Part shown: positions 1 through 8,879 of the stretch, piece by piece
Layout: every line of letters starts with the position of its first letter
How positions within the stretch are numbered: position 1 is the stretch's first letter
NCBI RefSeq assembly: GCF_003171675.1
Contig: NZ_QFZQ01000002.1
Coordinates: 186,001 to 250,000, forward strand
DNA: 64,000 nt
Direction of reading: 5' to 3'
Source: Reichenbachiella versicolor
Lineage (GTDB): Bacteria; Bacteroidota; Bacteroidia; Cytophagales; Cyclobacteriaceae
Translations under genes and position numbers: made by a program
The notes under the pieces: generated by a model
Database searches by the model: none
Told to the model about the DNA's origin: nothing
What the model saw: only the letters and a program-made list of their open reading frames with translations

Positions 1-164
1 ACGAAATAAAGATTTTTGTCAATCTTCGTTGTGCTAGGATTTACAAAGATTCTGGAATAGTATTCGCAGGAGCTGGTGTCACAGAAGATAGCGACGCAGA
101 AAGTGAATGGAATGAAACACAAATCAAATTCCAAACCTTACTAAACATAATCGGTATAAAATGA
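1..164 (+). CDS. menF: Isochorismate synthase, C-terminal end (partial)
   Basis: The reading frame enters from outside the window (first full codon at base 3) and gives 53 residues before a TGA at 162-164. The peptide contains VNLRCARIY and then FAGAGVTEDSDAESEWNET, which matches the C-terminal chorismate-binding signature of isochorismate synthases (a GAG(I/V) segment, then S/D-rich residues and an ExEWxET stretch). These enzymes convert chorismate to isochorismate, the step before MenD in menaquinone synthesis. The stop overlaps the menD start (ATGA at 161-164), which supports translational coupling. Only the tail is visible, so the other chorismate-binding enzymes are excluded mainly by the menD context. 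Confidence 0.85.
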   Translation, partial: EIKIFVNLRCARIYKDSGIVFAGAGVTEDSDAESEWNETQIKFQTLLNIIGIK

Positions 165-1801
165 ATCTTCAACCTATCTTTGATATTCCTGAAATTTGCA
201 GTCGACTTGGTATAAAACATGCAGTTATTTCTCCTGGTTCTAGAAACGGAGCACTTACCATTGCTTTTTCAAGATATCCTGACATCAAATGTTTTAGTGT
301 ACCCGATGAACGTTCTGCTGGTTTTATAGCCTTAGGAATGAGTTTGCAAGACAATCAACCTACAGTATTAATCTGTACCTCGGGGTCAGCAGGCTTAAAT
401 TACGGACCAGCAGTAGCTGAAGCATTTTTTAACAGAATACCTCTTCTTATTCTTACAGCGGATAGACCAGCAGATTTAATAGGAATAAGAGATGGTCAGA
501 CCATTTATCAAAAAGAACTTTTTGGAAAGCATGTGAAAGCCTTCTTTGATCTACCCGTAGATAGTTTAAACATAAGCCATCAACAAATTAGTAAAGCTAT
601 CGAGATAACTAAGAACGGTGTAGCAGGGCCTGTTCATGTGAACATTCCTTTTAAAGAACCTTTCTACCCTTCTCCAAATCACCAGCATTCCATTTCTAAT
701 CAAATTCAGATAGAAAAAAACACCACTGAATCTCCAGTTGATATTTTTCCAAAAAACGAAATCTTACGATTTAAAAAGGTACTCATTGTATTTGGACAAC
801 AAAGCTTTAACCTTGATTTAATAGACTTTTTTAAGAGTAAGGTAAAAACAAAGTTTGCATGCCTCGGAGATGTTACTGCCAATTTACATGAAGTAGATGA
901 CGTCGTTAGACATCATGATTTTTACATTGAGTCAAGCAATAAAGATCTTCAGCCTGAATTAGTTATAACTTTTGGCCTCTCGGTATTGTCGAAAAAACTT
1001 AAACAATTATTAAGGTCTACTGAGGGACTTGAGCACTGGCATGTGGGAATTGAAGGAGATAGTGCAGATACTTTTGGAAAACTTACTAGAACTTTCCGAA
1101 TTGATATACTAAGTTTTCTCCGTGAGCTATGTGAACTAGACCACTTTGATAATTATTATAAAGAAAACTGGTTCAAATCAGAGTTAAAAACTAGAACTAA
1201 CTTATCAATATTTAATCAAGAATATGCCGAACCTTTAGCATATCAACAAGTCCTGTATGCCATCCCTGACTTTGTAGATGTACATTTAGCCAATAGTATG
1301 ACTGTTCGTTATGCCAGTATGCTAGGACTATCTCAAAAAAATTTAAGAGTTTACTGCAATCGTGGCACTAGTGGAATAGACGGTAGCAATAGCACAGCGA
1401 TTGGTTCAGCTATTTCCAGTAGCAAAGCAACAGTTCTTCTGACTGGAGATGTTTCATTTCTTTATGACCGAAACGCTTTCTGGCATAATCATGTTCCTAA
1501 GAATATGCTGATTATTGTATTTAACAATTCAGGTGGTGGTATATTTAGATTAATTGAAGGTCCATCTAATCAACCTGAACTTGAAGAGTTTTTCGAAACT
1601 CAACAAAATTCATCCTCTCTTCATCTTGCTAATGAGTTTGGGTTTGAATACCAACAAATTCGAAATGAAGATGAATTGTCATTAGCTTGTCATATGATTC
1701 AAAATTTCAAATCTGGAAAGCACATTATAGAAGTGTTCACCAATAAGTATACCAACGAAAAGAGTTTTAAAGAGATGGTTAAAATTATAGCTCCTAAGTA
1801 G
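161..1801 (+). CDS. menD: MenD, SEPHCHC synthase
   Basis: This 546-residue protein is 2-succinyl-5-enolpyruvyl-6-hydroxy-3-cyclohexene-1-carboxylate synthase, a thiamin-diphosphate enzyme that joins 2-oxoglutarate and isochorismate in menaquinone synthesis. The N-terminal PYR domain opens with HAVISPGSRNGALTIAF, the MenD hallmark, followed by the DERSAGFIALG and TSGSAGLNYGPAVAEA segments. The C-terminal PP domain carries the ThDP/Mg site (LLTGDVSFLYDRNAFW, then VFNNSGGGIFRLI). The length is normal for the family (about 550). Its ATG lies inside the stop of the upstream isochorismate synthase gene, so the two are probably translated together. Respiratory quinone of this lineage is therefore menaquinone. 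Confidence 0.96.
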   Translation: MNLQPIFDIPEICSRLGIKHAVISPGSRNGALTIAFSRYPDIKCFSVPDERSAGFIALGMSLQDNQPTVLICTSGSAGLNYGPAVAEAFFNRIPLLILTADRPADLIGIRDGQTIYQKELFGKHVKAFFDLPVDSLNISHQQISKAIEITKNGVAGPVHVNIPFKEPFYPSPNHQHSISNQIQIEKNTTESPVDIFPKNEILRFKKVLIVFGQQSFNLDLIDFFKSKVKTKFACLGDVTANLHEVDDVVRHHDFYIESSNKDLQPELVITFGLSVLSKKLKQLLRSTEGLEHWHVGIEGDSADTFGKLTRTFRIDILSFLRELCELDHFDNYYKENWFKSELKTRTNLSIFNQEYAEPLAYQQVLYAIPDFVDVHLANSMTVRYASMLGLSQKNLRVYCNRGTSGIDGSNSTAIGSAISSSKATVLLTGDVSFLYDRNAFWHNHVPKNMLIIVFNNSGGGIFRLIEGPSNQPELEEFFETQQNSSSLHLANEFGFEYQQIRNEDELSLACHMIQNFKSGKHIIEVFTNKYTNEKSFKEMVKIIAPK

Positions 1802-1834
1802 TATCTATTTTATTCATTCAACTGATTTAACCAT

Positions 1835-2380
1835 ATGATGAACCTATTCACTAGGCTATACATATTACCTTTCCTTATCCTTTTGGGATGTAAACCTTCT
1901 CCCAGAGTAATACACTATTTGAATAATGAATTGTCATTCGGTGAATATTCAACATATAAACTTATCGCTTTAGAAACAGAGAACCCTAACATACCAATTC
2001 AGGCATTGGTATTTTATAATCAAATAGAAAAAGGAATAATCGACAACATGGACAAAAAGGGCTTTGAAGTAATAAAGCGTCCAGATTTACTAGTTAGATA
2101 TGAATTCATAGGATCTCAGCGTACTGAGACTCAATCTGTCAATGCATATAATCCATATTCATCTTATCGACCAATGTACTATTCCAAGTTTATAAAGGAG
2201 GGAATATTAATTATTGAATTCAGAGATTGGAAAAAGAAAAAACTAGTCTGGCAAGGAAGTATAGATTTATCATTCGAAGATGATTCTCCTTCTAACCTAG
2301 CATACGATGCAGTTCAATCAATAATGGAAACGTACCCTTATCTAGCTGGATCTGATGAGCCAATAGATACTAGGAAATAG
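1835..2380 (+). CDS. DUF4136-family lipoprotein
   Basis: A 181-residue protein with a lipoprotein signal peptide: hydrophobic segment LYILPFLILLGC with the lipobox cysteine near residue 19. The mature part fits the DUF4136 pattern seen in many Bacteroidota and proteobacterial lipoproteins: a YSTYKL strand near residue 40, a middle LLVRYEF, then IEFRDWKKKKLVWQGSID and a C-terminal A-[YF]-[DEA] helix. It is probably an envelope protein, and no biochemical function is known to me. It lies 33 bp after menD on the same strand but is unlikely to be part of quinone synthesis. Its end overlaps the convergent kinase gene by 11 bp. The family call is by pattern memory, not a search. Confidence 0.75.
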   Translation: MMNLFTRLYILPFLILLGCKPSPRVIHYLNNELSFGEYSTYKLIALETENPNIPIQALVFYNQIEKGIIDNMDKKGFEVIKRPDLLVRYEFIGSQRTETQSVNAYNPYSSYRPMYYSKFIKEGILIIEFRDWKKKKLVWQGSIDLSFEDDSPSNLAYDAVQSIMETYPYLAGSDEPIDTRK

Positions 2381-4151
2381 ACTCTTTATTAGGAAGAATA
2401 ACGGTAAAACAAGTTCCTTTACCGAGTTTACTTTCAAAACTAATTTCTCCCTCAAGTCTATCTACGGCATTTTTTGTAATATACATTCCAAGACCTGAGC
2501 CCGACGACTGTTCTGTTGCTCTATAGAACATATCATAAACTTTATCTTGATACTTATCATCAATTCCCAGTCCGTTATCTTCTACTATAATAGCAACATT
2601 ATTCTCAGAGTCAACTTTAGTTTCAATGGTAACCTTAGGCTTCTTTTCCCTACTATACTTAATACTATTCTCTATTAAATTTTGAATAATAGTACGAACT
2701 AGTCTAGCATCAGAAACAAAATCTAATTTAACTACTTTGATTTGAAACATGATTTCGTGGTAGTTAGGGAAATATTCAAATGAATCCACAACATCCGATA
2801 TCATCCTTTCAAAATCAATTTTCGAATAAGATACTTCTAGTGCATTAACTTTAGATAAAGAGAGCAAATCCAACACAGTTTGATTCAAGCTTTGGATTTT
2901 CTTGTGATACATGCCAAGGTACTTCATTGCCTTTTTATCCGTCACATCTACTTTAACCACGTCATATAATCCGATTAATGAAGAAAGAGGCCCTTTTAAA
3001 TCATGCGAAACACGAGAAACAAACCTGTCTAATTCTTGATTCTTCCTTTCTGTTTGTTCGATAATATCTTTTTGAGCAACAGTCTCCTCTTCCAACCTTT
3101 GCATTTTCCAAAGAGCCTCTAAACTCTTTACTCGGCTTTTGACACCTGAAGTTATAACCTTTGACTTGTTTTTATGATATTTTTCATGATAAGCTAAAGC
3201 TGTCTCTAAATCACCTTCAACCTTTGCATTCTTATACAGCATTAAAAATGCCTTGTATTTTACCTCTCGATTTTTAATAATTTTGGCCACAGCAAGACCA
3301 TTAAGAAGATACTTTTTTGAAAGTTCATAGTCACCTCGATCAAATTCGAGACTACCGAGTTTAATCAATGAGAATGCTTCTCCTAGTCTCTCCTCTACTC
3401 TTTTGTGATGTTTATATGCTCTGAGAAGGTATTTTTCAGCATCTTCATATTCTTTTAACTTTAATAAGATCCTTCCTTTCTCATAGTATGCATAGGCCAA
3501 TCCAATTTTATCGCCAATACGCTGTTTGTATTCAATAGCTGTTTCAATTGTCTCTAAAGCGTTTTGTATATCTCCCCTTTTTAAATAAAGACTTGAGAGT
3601 GGTGTACAAGCTGTAGATTCACCATCAATATCTTGTACTAATTGACTCAATTTTCTACACTCCAAAAAAGACTCCATGGCTTTATCATCCTCTTGAAATG
3701 ACTGGTATATGACACCAATAGCCCATAGAGACCTAGACTCACCAGCGACCTCACCAGCGTCTCTATGCAGCCTGAGACTTTTATATAAAAACTCTAAAGC
3801 CCTATTGAATTTAGACTCTCTATATTGAACACTTCCGAATGTATACATGACATTGGCAATTCCAACTTGGTCTCCAACTTCTTCATAAATTGAAAGTGCC
3901 TCGGTAGAATAAAGATTTGACTCTTTACTCTTACCTATTATCATGTGAAACAGACCTAATAAATATAGACTATCTGCTTTACCTTTTGTATAGTTTAATG
4001 ATTCGCTTTCTATTTTAGCCACATGGGCTATATCTATAGAACGCCTTAAGTTTGCAGTTCTAGATTGAACAGCATAAGCTAACAACGAGTTAATTTTTTT
4101 CTCGGTGTAGTCTCCAGAGGGTATAATATCAGAATCGGGTATTGAATACAT
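2370..4151 (-). CDS. TPR-repeat sensor histidine kinase (cytoplasmic)
   Basis: This protein of 593 residues (ATG at 4151; a TTG four codons upstream is less likely) starts with about 330 residues of tetratricopeptide repeats (phrases such as GLAYAYYEKGRILLKLKEYEDA and LGSLEFDRGDYELSKKYL). A HisKA dimerisation helix follows with phospho-acceptor H383 in VSHDLKGPL, then a HATPase_c domain with N box (IIQNLIENSIKYS), G1 (VEDNGLGID) and G2 (SGSGLGMYITKNAV). There is no signal peptide and no membrane segment, unlike most TPR kinases of this phylum, so it probably senses an intracellular protein or state. No response regulator is adjacent. The gene ends 11 bp inside the convergent lipoprotein gene. 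Confidence 0.9.
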   Translation of the reverse strand: MYSIPDSDIIPSGDYTEKKINSLLAYAVQSRTANLRRSIDIAHVAKIESESLNYTKGKADSLYLLGLFHMIIGKSKESNLYSTEALSIYEEVGDQVGIANVMYTFGSVQYRESKFNRALEFLYKSLRLHRDAGEVAGESRSLWAIGVIYQSFQEDDKAMESFLECRKLSQLVQDIDGESTACTPLSSLYLKRGDIQNALETIETAIEYKQRIGDKIGLAYAYYEKGRILLKLKEYEDAEKYLLRAYKHHKRVEERLGEAFSLIKLGSLEFDRGDYELSKKYLLNGLAVAKIIKNREVKYKAFLMLYKNAKVEGDLETALAYHEKYHKNKSKVITSGVKSRVKSLEALWKMQRLEEETVAQKDIIEQTERKNQELDRFVSRVSHDLKGPLSSLIGLYDVVKVDVTDKKAMKYLGMYHKKIQSLNQTVLDLLSLSKVNALEVSYSKIDFERMISDVVDSFEYFPNYHEIMFQIKVVKLDFVSDARLVRTIIQNLIENSIKYSREKKPKVTIETKVDSENNVAIIVEDNGLGIDDKYQDKVYDMFYRATEQSSGSGLGMYITKNAVDRLEGEISFESKLGKGTCFTVILPNKESIS

Positions 4152-4425
4152 TATTTCAATCAAAGGTGTAAAAACACTTCTTATCAGTAAAATAATACAG
4201 GCGGGGACGTGGCTAAAATAGAGTTAACTTATGTTTTACCAAAAAATAACCGTCCTGCACACACATATATACGATGAATGCCTTCTATTCTTCGATTAAC
4301 AAGAGCTTTACTCTCTTTTATTATAGAAATACTAGACCTTGATTTACTGGTTAATTTGTATAATTTCAAAAACACATTCTTTAACCCTTACAATTGACAG
4401 AGTTCAAATCAAGTATTGATTAAAA

Positions 4426-6195
4426 TTACAAAAGCTCCCAAATAGCAGTAGTACGATCAGAAGAGGCCAATAAAATGTTCTTACCATTGGGCATGAATGC
4501 AACTGAATTAATGCTACCATTGTGATCATCATATACTTGTAACTTTTTTCCATTCACTGTCCAAAGCAATGCGGTATTATCTGCAGATCCACTTAATACA
4601 GAGCTACCATCTGGAGAAAATGCAACTGCTAAAACTTCTGAAGAATGACCTTTTAGCTTTTTACTTCTTCTATCTCTTAGTCTTGTAATGCGAACTGTAC
4701 GATCCTTCGATGCTGTAGCAATCAATTGCCCGTTTGGTGAAAAAGCGACTGACATGACCCAATGAATGTGGTCGTCAAAAACCATTCTAGAATTACCCGC
4801 AATATCCCATACTCTTACGGTTTTGTCAGATGAAGCTGTTGCTATTTTATCTCCTTTAGGTGAAAAGGTTACTGAATTAATCCAACCATTATGTCCGACC
4901 AACTCATTTATAAGAGAACCATTAATGCTATAAACTCTAGCTTTCTTATCGAAACTACCTGTAACCACTTTTTTGCCGTCAGGAGAGAAAGCTACTGAAC
5001 TAATATGATCATTAGCTCCTTCATATCGTGTAATTACATTGCCAGTCATATCCCATAAAATAGCCGTTTGATCCCAAGACCCTGTTAAAACTTGTTTCCC
5101 ATTAGGAGAAAAAGCGATGGATGTGATCCAATCACTATGTCCTTTTAACTCAGCAATTACTTGACCATCTACATCTCTAATCCAAGCCGTATTATTCCAT
5201 GCTCTAGAAGCAATCATTTGTCCATTAGAAGACACTGCTACACAAGCTACTTCTTTAGGTGATTCATACTTTCTAATTAGCTTAGGCTTTCGTGTCACTT
5301 TGGTTAAAACCTTTTTAGGATTTTCCAAAGCATAAATTCTCTCACCAGCCTCTTCAGCATGTATCCCTTCTGAATATACTTCTTTATATACCTTATAAGA
5401 AACCAATGAATTTTCTCTTAATGCTTTAATCCATGCTTCTTCGTCTTTCAAACTGTCAATTTTCAAAACTGCTGTTTCGGCACCGTAACCTTTAGGATAG
5501 TTATTAAGATAATTTTGATATGAAGTAATCGAGTTAATATTTCTAACACTTTTCCATTCCTTTTGATCTTTTATACTATCAAGTATCTGAATTGCCTCAA
5601 GTGTGTAATTCCCTTTTGGAAATAATGAAACAAACTCTTCTAACCCTTCAAAAGTCATATTTCTATTCAAAAGCCTCCAAGCCTTACGCTCTCGATCCAA
5701 CTTTTGATTGTGGTTGACTATAGAGGTTGCACCCCACCAAAAAAAACCTAATAGTAGAATTACTCCTGCTACTTTTAATAAGTTATTATTAATTCCTTTC
5801 TTTCGTGGTTTACCAGCTAAACCTTCAATCTGACTGAGCAGTATAAAATACTCTTTATCAAAGGAATCATTAGACCAGTTTTTAAGATTATATAAGTGTT
5901 GGGCAGAGAATGCATCCGGCACATTCACTTTTTCAAAAGAGACATTAAGTATTGATTTCTTAGTTTGCGCTTCTATTGCATCTTTAATTATTCTTTCATT
6001 GTCAATAGAGAAATCAGACCAAACAATGAGTGTACAAGGAGCATACTTTCTAGCCTCATCTTTACTTTCAACCCTACCTTTTGACATTGGCATCCCTTCA
6101 TACCACACTTTATAGCCAAGATCAGTCAATGCAACGCCAAGTTCAGTGGCTTTAGGCTTATCAAAACGATCAAAACTCAGGTAGATATCGCTCAT
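4426..6195 (-). CDS. TIR domain - transmembrane - WD40 propeller protein
   Basis: I place the start at the ATG at 6195 (MSDIYLSFDRFDKPKATEL), giving 589 residues; a GTG seven codons upstream is possible. Residues 1-125 fit a TIR_2-type fold: IYLSF strand, GYKVWYE, then TLIVWSDFSIDNERIIKDA and a final LKNW. A hydrophobic segment (VAGVILLLGFFWWGATSIV, around residues 142-160) could span the inner membrane, leaving TIR in the cytoplasm. A helical linker with repeated W/NY motifs follows, then seven WD40 repeats (VAFSPNGKQVLTGSWDQTA and similar) that make one complete propeller filling the C-terminus. Where many NAD-cleaving TIR_2 proteins show a Glu, this one reads KDA, so enzymatic activity is doubtful. 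The propeller would be periplasmic if the membrane call is right. The gene follows 6251-6766 by 55 bp on the same strand. Confidence 0.85.
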   Translation of the reverse strand: MSDIYLSFDRFDKPKATELGVALTDLGYKVWYEGMPMSKGRVESKDEARKYAPCTLIVWSDFSIDNERIIKDAIEAQTKKSILNVSFEKVNVPDAFSAQHLYNLKNWSNDSFDKEYFILLSQIEGLAGKPRKKGINNNLLKVAGVILLLGFFWWGATSIVNHNQKLDRERKAWRLLNRNMTFEGLEEFVSLFPKGNYTLEAIQILDSIKDQKEWKSVRNINSITSYQNYLNNYPKGYGAETAVLKIDSLKDEEAWIKALRENSLVSYKVYKEVYSEGIHAEEAGERIYALENPKKVLTKVTRKPKLIRKYESPKEVACVAVSSNGQMIASRAWNNTAWIRDVDGQVIAELKGHSDWITSIAFSPNGKQVLTGSWDQTAILWDMTGNVITRYEGANDHISSVAFSPDGKKVVTGSFDKKARVYSINGSLINELVGHNGWINSVTFSPKGDKIATASSDKTVRVWDIAGNSRMVFDDHIHWVMSVAFSPNGQLIATASKDRTVRITRLRDRRSKKLKGHSSEVLAVAFSPDGSSVLSGSADNTALLWTVNGKKLQVYDDHNGSINSVAFMPNGKNILLASSDRTTAIWELL

Positions 6196-6250
6196 ATAAT
6201 TATATCCGTATTTCACTTAAAATGTAACCGCAATCTAATACGAAGATTCA

Positions 6251-6766
6251 TTATAAGTCAGGAATATGATGCGCATGTTCGTCGATTAGATCAATCTGTG
6301 CGGTAACCTGGCTTACGTACCTTACCAATTCTTTTTCCATCTTGATAATATCTTTTTCGACAGACTTGTTCTTAGCACTTTTGAGCTTTTTTTCAATATT
6401 ATTTACTGTAGTACATTCTTTGTGGAGAAAATCAAGAAACCCTGTGGTGGTGTACTCTACCTCCAACCTCTCAATATCTTTTAATGCAGCAAAAGCTTCC
6501 ATATCCTTATTCTCTTCATATTTCTCTTTCACTGATAAGTATAGAAGCAAATGGTAGTGATGAATATCATTGACCAACGAGATAGTATTAGATCTCATTT
6601 CCCTAGATCGACAGTATTCACGCATGCCGGAGTAAGTTTGTAGTTTTTGTACTTGCTGATCCCAATTCATAGTAAGATCATCAATCACTTTGATTATCTC
6701 TTTAGATGATTGAGCTAAAGAATTTAGTGATATCAACCCTATTAAAATTACTAGCAAAACTCTCAT
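6251..6766 (-). CDS. Small secreted helical protein, unknown function
   Basis: A 171-residue protein with a clear Sec signal peptide (MRVLLVILIGLISLNSLAQS, cleavage after LAQ). The mature part is rich in K, E and long heptad-like helices (EKELVRYVSQVTAQIDLIDEHAH at the end) with two cysteines that could form a disulfide. I do not recognise a family. It lies 55 bp upstream of the TIR-WD40 gene on the same strand, so the two may share a transcript. A periplasmic helical protein next to a membrane protein with a probable periplasmic propeller may be a partner, but that is inference from position only. Confidence 0.75.
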   Translation of the reverse strand: MRVLLVILIGLISLNSLAQSSKEIIKVIDDLTMNWDQQVQKLQTYSGMREYCRSREMRSNTISLVNDIHHYHLLLYLSVKEKYEENKDMEAFAALKDIERLEVEYTTTGFLDFLHKECTTVNNIEKKLKSAKNKSVEKDIIKMEKELVRYVSQVTAQIDLIDEHAHHIPDL

Positions 6767-7029
6767 TTATTGACTTTCTGGTTATTACTAATCTAAAGGC
6801 ATGATTTCTCAGTTACAAATTTAGATCTACGAAGACATCAATATTATCGACAAACAAGAAAGTTTCCACTGAAGAAAATATATTATACAATTGCAATTGC
6901 TCAGTTAGACTTTGACTTAGAACCTTAGGGTTAATATAGCTACCTATTTACTACTCTTTAAGGATATAGAATCAAATAGCTTTAACTTTAGCTATTTTTC
7001 GAAGAAACAAAGTCTCAAAATTTTCTACT

Positions 7030-7437
7030 ATGACCAAATACGTATTTAAGGTGATTGTTATGATTCTTATATCAAACTCCATACATGCTCAAACAAAGAC
7101 TCCCCCAAGGCCAGCAGAGTTTCCTGGAGGTATAAATCAGTTCTACAAATGGGTCGACAGAAATATAATTTATCCAAAAGATGCACTTTTAACGAGTACT
7201 GAAGGACAAGTAGTAATTAGCTTTATTCTCAATGAAAGTGGTAAAGTATGGGGTGAATCTTTAACTATCAAACAAAGCGTATCTCCTACAATAGATGCTG
7301 AAGCCATTCGATTGATGAAAGAATCACCTATATGGATTCCAGCTAGAGACGCAGAACTAGGCAAAGCTGTACCGGTAAGAATGTCCGTCCCTATCAACTT
7401 TATGATTCCTGAAGCGTTGAAAGTTAAGGATAAATAA
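7030..7437 (+). CDS. TonB C-terminal domain protein (periplasmic)
   Basis: A 135-residue protein: signal peptide to IHAQ (residue 21), then one TonB_C domain. The domain shows the family pattern: FPGGINQFYKWVDRNIIYPKDAL, GQVVISFILNESGKV, then AIRLMKESPIWIPAR and PVRMSVPINF. Classic TonB proteins have an uncleaved anchor, a proline-rich spacer and this domain. Here the anchor and spacer are missing, so this is a free periplasmic TonB-C module of the kind common in Bacteroidota, where it often serves other roles than energising receptors. It stands alone between divergent and same-strand genes without an ExbBD pair. Confidence 0.85.
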   Translation: MTKYVFKVIVMILISNSIHAQTKTPPRPAEFPGGINQFYKWVDRNIIYPKDALLTSTEGQVVISFILNESGKVWGESLTIKQSVSPTIDAEAIRLMKESPIWIPARDAELGKAVPVRMSVPINFMIPEALKVKDK

Positions 7438-7523
7438 TACCATCTATGCTCTAAACATACAAATTACTACAATTATTAGTTTTTAAACTAAAACATTTAA
7501 CAATAGACTATCTTCGCTCTTAG

Positions 7524-8879
7524 ATGTATGCTATAGTAGACATAGAAACTACGGGAAGAAGTGCTCAAGGACAAAAGATTACAGAAATAGCAGTGATCTT
7601 ACATGATGGTGTAAAAATTGTAGATGAATATCAAACATTAGTAAACCCTGAAACATCCATTCCATATTCAATTACTCAATTAACAGGGATTTTTGACGAA
7701 ATGGTCGTAAATGCTCCTAAGTTTTACGAGATAGCTAAAAAAATCTATGAAATGACGGAGGGGCATACTTTTGTTGCTCATAATGTGAGTTTTGATCATG
7801 GTATACTCTCTTCAGAATTTGCTTCCCTTGGAGGTGAATTTAGCAGAGAAAAAATTTGTACAGTCAAATTATCGCGTCAACTCCTTCCTGGTCATAAGTC
7901 ATATAGTCTTGGAAATATCTGCAGTGATCTCAATATTAAAATTAATGGAAGACACCGTGCATACGGTGATGCTCTTGCCACTACCCAGTTATTAGAAATA
8001 CTACTCGAGAAATCAAAAGATTTAGGAGAAATAGAACTCAAGGAAGGCACTCAAGTAAGAATACCTAAAATGCCTCCTTTACTAAATCCTATTCTATATA
8101 AATCTCTACCTACAACCTTCGGTATTTACTATTTCTATGATGCTCAGGGCGAAATTATTTATGTAGGAAAAGCAAATAACATTCGGCAACGAGTCCTATC
8201 CCACTTTAATGATAAAAGCCTTAAGGAGAGAACTATGTTTGAATATATAGCTGATATAAAATATGAATTAACTGGTAATGAATTAGTCGCTCTCCTTTTC
8301 GAATCTGCAGAAATCAAACGGCTTATGCCTAAATACAATAGAGCACAAAAAAGAAAAACAGAAACTCATGGTTTGTATGTCTATGAAAACCAAAACGGAT
8401 TATTACAACTGGCCTTTGGAAAGCTGAGAGCTTCTTCACTTCCGGTACAAACATTTTATTCTCTGGGGCAAGCTCGTAGATATGTCGAAAATATTGTCTC
8501 TCAAAATCAACTGTGTAATCGATATTCTGGACTAGAAAATACAAAAGGAAGTTGTTTTGGATATATGATCAAGAAATGTAGGGGAGTGTGTTGTGGTGTA
8601 GAATCGGTTGATGACTACAACTCTAGAGTGAACGAATTGTTACGAGATTTAATAATCAAGAATGAAGATTTCTTTATTGAAGAAAAAGGTAGGACAGATG
8701 ATGAAAAAGCAATTATTGAAATAAAAGGTGGGAACTATGTAGGGTTTGGTTTTATACCTAAGTCTGACACAAATAATTCATATGATAATTATAGAATACA
8801 CATCCAAAACTTTGAACATAACTCAGATACGCAACGAATCATTCGAACGTATCTGAGTCAGAATTCTTTACCCACTTAA
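7524..8879 (+). CDS. DEDDh exonuclease fused to UvrC-like GIY-YIG nuclease
   Basis: This 451-residue protein joins two nuclease modules. Residues 1-165 are a DnaQ-like 3'-5' exonuclease with all DEDDh residues in place: VDIETTG (Asp/Glu), HNVSFDHGIL (Asp) and HRAYGDALAT (His/Asp). Residues 195-280 are a GIY-YIG domain: TFGIYYFYDAQGEIIYVGKA, the conserved RQRV arginine, and the metal-binding Glu in LLFESAEIK. The tail has a UvrC-like cysteine cluster (GSCFGYMIKKCRGVCCG). It resembles the Cho/UvrC-like alternative excision nucleases described in several phyla and probably acts in DNA repair. A near-consensus -7 box (TATCTTCG, 7509-7516) lies so close to the ATG that the leader must be very short. 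The stop overlaps the next convergent gene by 4 bp. Confidence 0.9.
   Translation: MYAIVDIETTGRSAQGQKITEIAVILHDGVKIVDEYQTLVNPETSIPYSITQLTGIFDEMVVNAPKFYEIAKKIYEMTEGHTFVAHNVSFDHGILSSEFASLGGEFSREKICTVKLSRQLLPGHKSYSLGNICSDLNIKINGRHRAYGDALATTQLLEILLEKSKDLGEIELKEGTQVRIPKMPPLLNPILYKSLPTTFGIYYFYDAQGEIIYVGKANNIRQRVLSHFNDKSLKERTMFEYIADIKYELTGNELVALLFESAEIKRLMPKYNRAQKRKTETHGLYVYENQNGLLQLAFGKLRASSLPVQTFYSLGQARRYVENIVSQNQLCNRYSGLENTKGSCFGYMIKKCRGVCCGVESVDDYNSRVNELLRDLIIKNEDFFIEEKGRTDDEKAIIEIKGGNYVGFGFIPKSDTNNSYDNYRIHIQNFEHNSDTQRIIRTYLSQNSLPT
8821..8858. terminator. Long hairpin inside the 3' end of the nuclease gene
   Basis: ACTCAGATACG (8821-8831) pairs perfectly with CGTATCTGAGT (8848-8858). The 16-nt loop contains a nested CGAA/TTCG stem (8835-8845). 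It lies within the last codons of the exonuclease/GIY-YIG gene, just before the overlapping convergent stops. No U-tract follows on either strand, so it is either a weak two-way terminator or a stabilising 3' hairpin. Confidence 0.55.

Noticed and set aside
4426-6195. TIR protein as a phage-defence gene
   Set aside because: It has a membrane segment and a propeller, the usual catalytic Glu is not seen, and no known partner of a TIR defence system (SIR2, Thoeris ThsA, CBASS) is nearby.
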